Shown here: positions 58,297 to 64,000 of the stretch, piece by piece
Layout of the letters: the number at the start of each line of letters is the position of its first letter
How positions within the stretch are numbered: the first letter of the stretch is position 1
Assembly: GCF_900465315.1 (NCBI RefSeq)
Contig: NZ_UBIX01000014.1
Reading direction: 5' to 3' (one strand)
Length of the DNA: 64,000 nucleotides
Origin: Asaia bogorensis_B
Lineage (GTDB): Bacteria > Pseudomonadota > Alphaproteobacteria > Acetobacterales > Acetobacteraceae
Made by a program: the position numbers and the translations under genes
Notes under the pieces: model-generated
What the model was told of the DNA's origin: nothing
Seen by the model: the letters and a program-made list of their open reading frames with translations, nothing else
Database searches by the model: none

Positions 58297-59598
58297 ATGA
58301 GCCTGCCCTGTTACAAAAGGATACCACCCGCAAGCGAGGTTTGCGCCTCCGATCTTGAGTTTGCGTGGGATCTGCCTGAGGAAGGGGTCGGCATCATCCG
58401 GGGCCCGAAGGCAAAGGAATATCTCGAAGAGCGCGGAATAGAAGTCGATCTGCGCGCCAGCACCCAGCTGGAACGGGTGCGGTTGAAGTCTCCTTTACGG
58501 TTATATTACGCTGATCTCGAACTGCCCGGAAGGTTGTTCGGCCCATACGAGGACATGCCGCCACAGCGTCGTTTTCCCCTGATGGGAACGGATAAGGAAA
58601 AATCCGCTGTTCAGGCGGAAAAGCGGTTTCGGATAGCAGCGCTTGCTGTTGAGACGAAAGCGGACCGCATACTGGCAGAGGCTTATCTTGAGATGACAGG
58701 CAAGGTGATCCCGCTTCTAGAGGCCCACAAGCTGAATCTAGGTCAACAGATTGCAAAGGCGCGTCAGGTTACTCTCTCACTCCTATCCCGAGATCTGACA
58801 AAGGACGCGTACATTCCAAGATTCCAGTCGGAGGAGACCCCAGCGCAAGGCGCGACGAGTTATTTCGGCGTACCGCTTATGCCTGAGAGGATGGAGTGGC
58901 CTTTTTGGCAGAGCGAGGGAAAAAGCGGTCCTTATCTGTTCCATAGCCAATATCGAGTGGTGGACCTTCCGGAACCAGTGAGGGCTTGTCTGCCGTCAGA
59001 CGTCCAAGCCTTTCTTGTTTTTGTGAATCCTGTGCTCGAAGACTGGCCGCGAAACTCCAGTAATGCTCCATTTTCTGTCCGCTTCATACGTGAGGGAGAA
59101 GTTCTCGCAGTGCAGCCAATGCCCCGATGCGAGAGCCCCCCGCCAAGAGCCAGAGCTATCACCGGTTTCTGCGAGACACGCGATACCGGAGTACTCAGTG
59201 AATATAATGATCGCCCCGATGCTGCCCCTGCGTTATTCGACCAGATATCTGCGCTGAGCTATTCGGGTAGCGATCCTCTTATGGAGGATGACGAGGCGCG
59301 CGAGTTTCTCTTTGGTTCGCAGGAAAACCCGCCACCCCACGAGCGACCCTTGCTCTCGTGGACTGGTGACAAGTTTCTGGGTGAGCCCTACTGGCTTCAG
59401 GGTGCGGAATACCAGTATGACTCCGATGGTAATCCTATGATTGCATTTTTGCATGTGGCTTATGACGGTGCGCCGGAACTTGCTTTGCCCGACGGAGGTC
59501 TGATGCGATATGGGGCCGGTATCATTTGGTTACCTACGCACTGGGTGCTGGATCACCCATATGAGTCCCAGATCAGAATGACCTGGGACATTGGTTGA
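58297..59598 (+). CDS. DUF1963 (YwqG-like) domain protein
   Basis: 433 residues, soluble, no signal. The C-terminal part resembles DUF1963: SYFGVPLMPERMEWPF, YLFHSQYRVVDLPEP followed by AFLVFVNP, and later GEPYWLQGAEYQYDSDG. The N-terminal 150 residues are a separate charged region of no known family. Codon and base use look less GC-biased than the neighbours, which hints at recent transfer. DUF1963 proteins are often found in toxin-immunity or accessory regions but their role is unsettled. Confidence 0.6.
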   Translation: MSLPCYKRIPPASEVCASDLEFAWDLPEEGVGIIRGPKAKEYLEERGIEVDLRASTQLERVRLKSPLRLYYADLELPGRLFGPYEDMPPQRRFPLMGTDKEKSAVQAEKRFRIAALAVETKADRILAEAYLEMTGKVIPLLEAHKLNLGQQIAKARQVTLSLLSRDLTKDAYIPRFQSEETPAQGATSYFGVPLMPERMEWPFWQSEGKSGPYLFHSQYRVVDLPEPVRACLPSDVQAFLVFVNPVLEDWPRNSSNAPFSVRFIREGEVLAVQPMPRCESPPPRARAITGFCETRDTGVLSEYNDRPDAAPALFDQISALSYSGSDPLMEDDEAREFLFGSQENPPPHERPLLSWTGDKFLGEPYWLQGAEYQYDSDGNPMIAFLHVAYDGAPELALPDGGLMRYGAGIIWLPTHWVLDHPYESQIRMTWDIG

Positions 59599-59614
59599 TC
59601 GCGCCTGATCCGTA

Positions 59615-61930
59615 TCAGTTAAAGCCCGCCGAAACACCGGCGAAAACGCCAAAGCCGTCGCCGGGTTGAAACACCGCGAGCTGCTTGCCTGCGGCGATGT
59701 AGCCCGGCACGACGATCGAGGCGTAATGCGTGTTGGCGAGGTTGTTGAAGGACAGAAAGACCTGACGATGCTTGTGCGGCCATTCATATCCAATGGTGGT
59801 ATTGAAGATGTGGTAGGACGGTGCGTAATAGGTGTCGTCATAGGAGCCGGAGACTTTTGACGAGACCTGTGTATTGAAATTGGCATAAAGCCCGTTCTTC
59901 AGGTCGAGGCGTATTTCCCCCTGGTAGAAATGGGCCGGTATGCCCGGCAGGGCGTTATGGCCGAACACCGCATCATGCTTGAAGTGGAAATCCTGCCATG
60001 TATAGGACTGGCGCAGGCCGAGCTTGCCGCCTGACCATTTGATGAGATCGGTTTCCAGCGAGGCCTCGACACCCTGATGGGTCGTTGGGCTGGCATTGGA
60101 ATAGGTGGCCGCACCGTAAAGCTGGGAGAGCGGCGTCATGACCGAGAGCAGCTCATTGCGTACGTCTGAATAGTAATAGGAGACGCTCCAGCGATTGTTT
60201 TTCCACTCTCCCCGTGTGCCGACTTCATAGGTTGTGGCGGTCTGGTTATCGAGCTTTACCCCCGAGGCATTGAGGCCCTGCGCCGGGCCGGAGGTATAAA
60301 GCGCGCCGGAGAGCAATTGCCAGTCATTGGGCGGCTGGAAGCTGCGGCTGACATTACCGTAAATAGAGGCATGGGGCGAAATCACGTAGCGAAAACCGCC
60401 ACGTGGCGTAAAGCCAAGCCCGGAGGTGCCGACGGAGCTTTGCGTAGGATAGGTCACCTCGGTCGAACGCTGCACGAAATCCAGAGCGCCAGCTGCTGTC
60501 AGCCAGAAATTATGGAACAACTCAAAATTGTTCCGGATGTGAAAGTAGTTATCGGTGCCGCCGTAATTCGAATGGCGCAGCACGGTGCCGAAGGGGATTT
60601 TGGCATAAATGCCCGTATTGGTGCGCGACCGGTTGGTCTGCCACGCCTCCAGATCGGTATAGGTATCGATGCCGAACAGCGTTTCGCTCTTGTGGCCCCA
60701 TGCAGTGTCGTTACGGCTGTAACGCAGCACACCCGCGACTGTCTTGTAGCCCCAGCGCTGGGCGGTGGCCGTATTCTGGATATCGATCGGCGCATCCTGA
60801 TAATCGAAACCGAGTTCGAGCTTCGAGCGGTCATCGATACGGATCGTGGTCATGTCGCCATAAAATTTGCTGCCGGGCTGGATGCGATGCCCGTGCAGCG
60901 AAGCGTAAAGTGCCTGAGCCTGTTTGGGGTTGGTTTCGATCTGGTCGCGGGTCAGATAGCCCGGATAGCCGTTTTGTGTCTGGCGGTAGCGAAAGAAGAG
61001 GCGTGTCGAGACATTGTCGTTGAAGCGATAGCCGTAATTAGCGTTCACGCCGAAACTGCTCGCTGCCGTCTGGGCCTGATACCCGCCGCGATAGGATTTG
61101 GTGATGCTGATATAATAATCGGACTTGCCGATGACGGCGCCAGAGCTGATCTGCTGCTTGTTGTAATTGAAGCTGCCTGCCTCGACACGCGCTTGGAAAT
61201 GATCGGCCGTATAGCCCGTGGGCGCCACGTAATTGATGGCACCGCCAAGCTGCAACCCGCCATAATCGAACGCATTCGCGCCACGCAGAACCTCGGTGTA
61301 CTGAATGCCCAGCGTCTCGAATAGCTCATAGGGTGTGCCGGCAGGGGTGGTGACGGGCAACCCGTCGAACATCAGCAGAATACCGGAGCGGAAGTAGTTG
61401 GTGCCCGTCTGGATGCCGGAACCACGAATGGAGAGGCGCAAGCCGTCGCCGCCGCCAGAGCTTTGGGCAAAGACGCCGGGCTGGAAAGCCAGCAGATCGG
61501 CATTGGTCAGATTACGGCTGCGAAGGACTTCCTTCGAACTGATGACAGATACCCCACCCGGCACGGTTTCAAGCTGGCGGCTTGCTGCTGCGGCCGGGGA
61601 GAGACGATGCTGTGAAACGGTAATCGATTCCGCTTTCCCGCTGACAGCCTTGGCACCCTGGCGTCGGTCGGGCGTCTGGACGCCCCTTCTGGCTCGATTG
61701 GTGGCTTTTGCCGATGCCGCGTGTTCCGAAGCTGACGGCGGCTCAGCGTTTGGGCCAGGCTGAGTGGCCGTGTGACCGGGCTGCACGAGAGCAGGGTTGC
61801 GGCTCGGTGAGACGGCGGCAAATGCCGTCGAAACGGGAACAAGGCTCACCCCGGCCAAAAGGGCGAGGGAATAAGTGCCAAGCGTGTTGCGACGCTGGAG
61901 GGGCAATTCAGATCGGTGGCGGTGTTTCAT
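59615..61930 (-). CDS. TonB-dependent outer-membrane receptor
   Basis: 771 residues. An N-terminal arginine-rich stretch and signal segment (about 17-38), a linker, TonB-box-like ESITVSQHRLS, a plug (LETVPGGVSVISSKEVLRSR) and a barrel ending in SAGFN, with aromatic residues near the end as usual. The plug motif FRSGILLMFDGLPVTTPAGT resembles receptors of the ferric dicitrate/FecA branch. The gene is monocistronic, and a GTAAT/ATTAC inverted repeat lies upstream. Confidence 0.9.
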   Translation of the reverse strand: MKHRHRSELPLQRRNTLGTYSLALLAGVSLVPVSTAFAAVSPSRNPALVQPGHTATQPGPNAEPPSASEHAASAKATNRARRGVQTPDRRQGAKAVSGKAESITVSQHRLSPAAAASRQLETVPGGVSVISSKEVLRSRNLTNADLLAFQPGVFAQSSGGGDGLRLSIRGSGIQTGTNYFRSGILLMFDGLPVTTPAGTPYELFETLGIQYTEVLRGANAFDYGGLQLGGAINYVAPTGYTADHFQARVEAGSFNYNKQQISSGAVIGKSDYYISITKSYRGGYQAQTAASSFGVNANYGYRFNDNVSTRLFFRYRQTQNGYPGYLTRDQIETNPKQAQALYASLHGHRIQPGSKFYGDMTTIRIDDRSKLELGFDYQDAPIDIQNTATAQRWGYKTVAGVLRYSRNDTAWGHKSETLFGIDTYTDLEAWQTNRSRTNTGIYAKIPFGTVLRHSNYGGTDNYFHIRNNFELFHNFWLTAAGALDFVQRSTEVTYPTQSSVGTSGLGFTPRGGFRYVISPHASIYGNVSRSFQPPNDWQLLSGALYTSGPAQGLNASGVKLDNQTATTYEVGTRGEWKNNRWSVSYYYSDVRNELLSVMTPLSQLYGAATYSNASPTTHQGVEASLETDLIKWSGGKLGLRQSYTWQDFHFKHDAVFGHNALPGIPAHFYQGEIRLDLKNGLYANFNTQVSSKVSGSYDDTYYAPSYHIFNTTIGYEWPHKHRQVFLSFNNLANTHYASIVVPGYIAAGKQLAVFQPGDGFGVFAGVSAGFN

Positions 61931-62044
61931 AAGGGCGATATCCGGGGAGGGTGATGAATGAACTGGAGGGCGTGCGAGAAGGCGGACATCGGTCGCGTGA
62001 GGGGATAAACGTCATATTTTCGTTGTTCATTATTTCACTCATTT

Positions 62045-62060
62045 GTAATCGTTGAATTAC
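62045..62060. promoter_or_regulatory. Short inverted repeat upstream of the fourth TonB receptor
   Basis: GTAAT and ATTAC flank CGTTGA, 115 bases before the receptor ATG in an AT-rich stretch that also holds TTCATTATTTCACTCA. It shares GTAAT(C) with the repeat near 52314, so a common regulator is possible. Confidence 0.3.
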
Positions 62061-62124
62061 GTCGCGGGTCGCCCGGGCGCAGAGGGAGAAGCCCTTCATG
62101 CCCGGAGGGTGAAAGAGGGGGCGC

Positions 62125-63612
62125 TCACGGGGCCTGGTTTGAGGGGCAGAGCGTCTGCCCCCTGTTTCCGTCCCGTGTGCGATACAGGGCATGACGCAGG
62201 GCCGGGTCAGCATCGGCGTCATAGCCGAACACCTCCCACCGCAGTGCCATATGCAGCGCAATGCCGAACAAGGGGGCAATCAGGATGACCCAGAAGATCT
62301 GCATACCGAGTGCTGTATAGAGCGTAGGCAGCGCCCACATGCTCAATGTGCCACTGAACCCGGCTACGAAATTGGTGAAGCCGATGCCTGTGCCGCGCAA
62401 TTCGGTCGGGTAGCTGAGCGTCGGATAGACCATCTGCTGGCATCCTGGCCCGAAACCCTGCGCAAACAGGAAGAGGGCAAAACCGCTCATCACCGACACG
62501 ATGCCCAGACTACTATGCGGCGTGCCGGTCAGGGCAAGCAGCAGGATGCCCGCTACCTGCATGGCATAACCGGCAAGTGTGATGGGTCGCGATCCAAAAC
62601 TGCGGGTCAGCCTGACGCCAAGCAGGCCGCCACTGAAGGCAAAGACCAGATTGAGCAGGATCGACACACCCAGCACTTCGGTGCGTTGCAGGTGCAGCAT
62701 GGACGTCAGGAGCCCCGGCAGACCGAAGGCAATCGCTGCATAGGAGGTGGCACTCACGATCTTCATGCCAATGACAAGCGTGGTGCGCTTGAGCAGGGGT
62801 TTGCGCAGCAGGGCAAACAGGCTGGGCGGCGTCTGGCGCGGCGGCGCTACCGTGATATGCAGAACCGGGTCCACCCCATGTGTGGCGCGCAGGATGGCGG
62901 TGGCTTTTTCCAGATCACCGTGGCGGGCAATCCAGAGCGGCGATTCACTCATGTAGCGGCTGCGCACCAGAATGATGATCAGGGCAGGGACCGCGCCAAA
63001 GCCGAGCGAGGCACGCCACAGCCAGTCGGGGTGGCTGGCAGGCACAATGGCGTTGAGCGCAAACACGAGTATGAAGCAGGCCGAGGAGGCCGCATACCAG
63101 GTGGGGCACCATGCGGCGGCCCGCCCGGCCTTGCTTCCCTTGCCCGAGAGCTTCGAGAACTCTGAGAGAAACGCCATGGCAACGGGCAGATCCATACCGA
63201 CGCCAAACCCCATCGCAAAGCGGGCAAGGATGAGAATGCTCGCGCTTGGGGCGGCAGCGGCAACAAGGGCCGCAATCACGAAGCATGCCATGTCAGCCAT
63301 GAACACGGCGTAGCGGCCGATACGGTCAGTCAGCCATCCGCCCATGATACTGCCGATAATCGTCCCTGCGCTCATGGCGGCCGCGACCATTCCGGTTTGT
63401 GAACCGGTCAGGCCGAAATGCTTCTGCACATCGCCAATGCCATAGGAGAGGGTCGTCAGGTCATAGGCGTCAAGAAACACGCCGCCCAAAGCCAGCAGCA
63501 CGATGATATTGGCATGACCCTTGCCGCTCGGCCCGCGATTGATCAGGGCCGCAATATCATCGGCCGAGCGGATGATCGGGCGTTCGGGCGCATGAGAGGG
63601 GGCAGCACTCAT
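62125..63612 (-). CDS. MFS transporter (metabolite:proton symporter type)
   Basis: 495 residues with 12 membrane segments. The A-motif GGWLTDRIGRYAVF after helix 2, the opening LGGVFLDAYDLTTLSYGIGD and the MSESPLWIARHGDLEKA central loop place it in the sugar/aromatic-acid branch of the major facilitator superfamily. The start overlaps the stop of the YdhS-like gene as ATGA, so they share a transcript. The substrate is unknown; organic acids are common for this branch. Confidence 0.9.
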   Translation of the reverse strand: MSAAPSHAPERPIIRSADDIAALINRGPSGKGHANIIVLLALGGVFLDAYDLTTLSYGIGDVQKHFGLTGSQTGMVAAAMSAGTIIGSIMGGWLTDRIGRYAVFMADMACFVIAALVAAAAPSASILILARFAMGFGVGMDLPVAMAFLSEFSKLSGKGSKAGRAAAWCPTWYAASSACFILVFALNAIVPASHPDWLWRASLGFGAVPALIIILVRSRYMSESPLWIARHGDLEKATAILRATHGVDPVLHITVAPPRQTPPSLFALLRKPLLKRTTLVIGMKIVSATSYAAIAFGLPGLLTSMLHLQRTEVLGVSILLNLVFAFSGGLLGVRLTRSFGSRPITLAGYAMQVAGILLLALTGTPHSSLGIVSVMSGFALFLFAQGFGPGCQQMVYPTLSYPTELRGTGIGFTNFVAGFSGTLSMWALPTLYTALGMQIFWVILIAPLFGIALHMALRWEVFGYDADADPALRHALYRTRDGNRGQTLCPSNQAP

Positions 63613-64000
63613 GATCGGACCTCATCGGGCAGACGTTGCGTTGCAAGTGAGAGGAGGGCTGCGAGATGGCGGGCCACCGCTTGCGCGTTTTCGGTCACTT
63701 CAGGCAGGCCCATCAATTCGCCGAACGTGCCGCGTGACAACGGTCCCGCAATAAGCACCGAGTCCACCTTGTGGCCATCAGACAGCGCGTGATGATCAAG
63801 GCCGGTGTGCAGTCCAAGGCCGGTCGGGTCCGGGGCAAGGGCACCCTGTGCTGCGAGCGAGCGCAGCACAGGCATGTGTGCGACAATGCCTGCATGGTCG
63901 GGGCCGGTGGTATTGATCACGTGATCCACCACAAGGGGAAAGGAGGGCTCCCCGATCTTTGTCCCGTCCCGGGGCTGGATGCGCAGGCGCACACCACCTT
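63609..64000 (-). CDS. YdhS-like NAD(P)/FAD-binding protein, 5' end outside window
   Basis: About 130 C-terminal residues are visible; the frame stays open to the right edge (reading GGVRLRIQPRDG). DHVINTTGPDHAGIVAHMPVLRSL, with ALAPDPTGLGLHT and DSVLIAGPLSRGTFGELMGLPEV, matches the end of COG4529/YdhS flavoproteins: the cofactor-contact N-TTGP and the LGPLTRG-like block. The first part with the GxGxxG motif lies beyond the window. It precedes the MFS gene in one operon. Reaction unknown. Confidence 0.82.
   Translation of the reverse strand, partial: GGVRLRIQPRDGTKIGEPSFPLVVDHVINTTGPDHAGIVAHMPVLRSLAAQGALAPDPTGLGLHTGLDHHALSDGHKVDSVLIAGPLSRGTFGELMGLPEVTENAQAVARHLAALLSLATQRLPDEVRS

Noticed and set aside
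62191..63165. 324-codon plus-strand frame
   Set aside because: Antisense to the MFS transporter; composition is Arg/Gln/Gly-rich without any domain.

Overview
The window looks like chromosomal DNA from an alphaproteobacterium, most likely an acetic acid bacterium (Acetobacteraceae). This rests on gene content (four large TonB-dependent receptors, an idonate-type dehydrogenase, acetolactate decarboxylase, a CbpA-like DnaJ, MntH/MntR, a Wzm/Wzt exporter) and on the GC-rich base composition; no 16S gene is present, so the assignment is an inference. Both ends cut through genes.

Layout. 1-1235: the end of a secreted/unknown two-gene unit. 1510-2142: a small serine recombinase surrounded by imperfect repeats. 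2383-11536: an integrative island that is visibly more AT-rich than its flanks. A tyrosine integrase lies next to the 3' end of tRNA-Leu(UAA). Behind it is a complete type IC restriction-modification operon, hsdM-hsdS-prrC-hsdR, that carries a PrrC-type anticodon nuclease (a tRNA-Lys suicide toxin held silent by the restriction complex) in the same order as the E. coli prr locus. HsdS carries three exact TAEL repeats, the element known to set recognition-site spacing in the EcoR124 family.

11602-15409: a tight minus-strand operon encoding a strange ABC system. Its ATPase-like protein has lost Walker A, Q-loop, signature and H-loop residues. A periplasmic binding protein and a very short permease follow, overlapping YcgN-like and YgjP-like genes. 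15484-24404: DUF883/YqjE-like envelope proteins, a DUF1656-HlyD-NodT efflux operon with no inner-membrane FUSC pump, a DnaJ, a POT peptide transporter, a POTRA-only exported protein, a DUF1643 protein and an exported peroxiredoxin. 24427-31247: an SLT/SPOR lytic transglycosylase lipoprotein, a Wzm/Wzt polysaccharide exporter, class I aldolase FbaB, an exported amidohydrolase and MobA.

31248-34866: a molybdenum-enzyme operon (YdeP-type oxidoreductase, FdhD, nitrate-reductase-associated protein) convergent with mobA. 35003-41892: a TonB receptor, mntH and mntR, glutaminase and acetolactate decarboxylase. 42021-45725: a coupled operon of a sodium/solute symporter, MurQ and AnmK, which together form an anhydro-MurNAc uptake and recycling route. 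46297-54649: two TonB receptors flanking an idonate dehydrogenase whose Shine-Dalgarno sits in a perfect hairpin, then an orphan CbiD and an SPFH protein. 54671-64000: a di-haem peroxidase coupled to an AcpA-type phosphatase/phospholipase, a 56-residue small protein, a DUF1963-like protein, a fourth TonB receptor, an MFS transporter and the 3' part of a YdhS-like flavoprotein.

The two most unusual items are the PrrC-armed restriction island and the ABC transporter whose ATPase appears catalytically dead.
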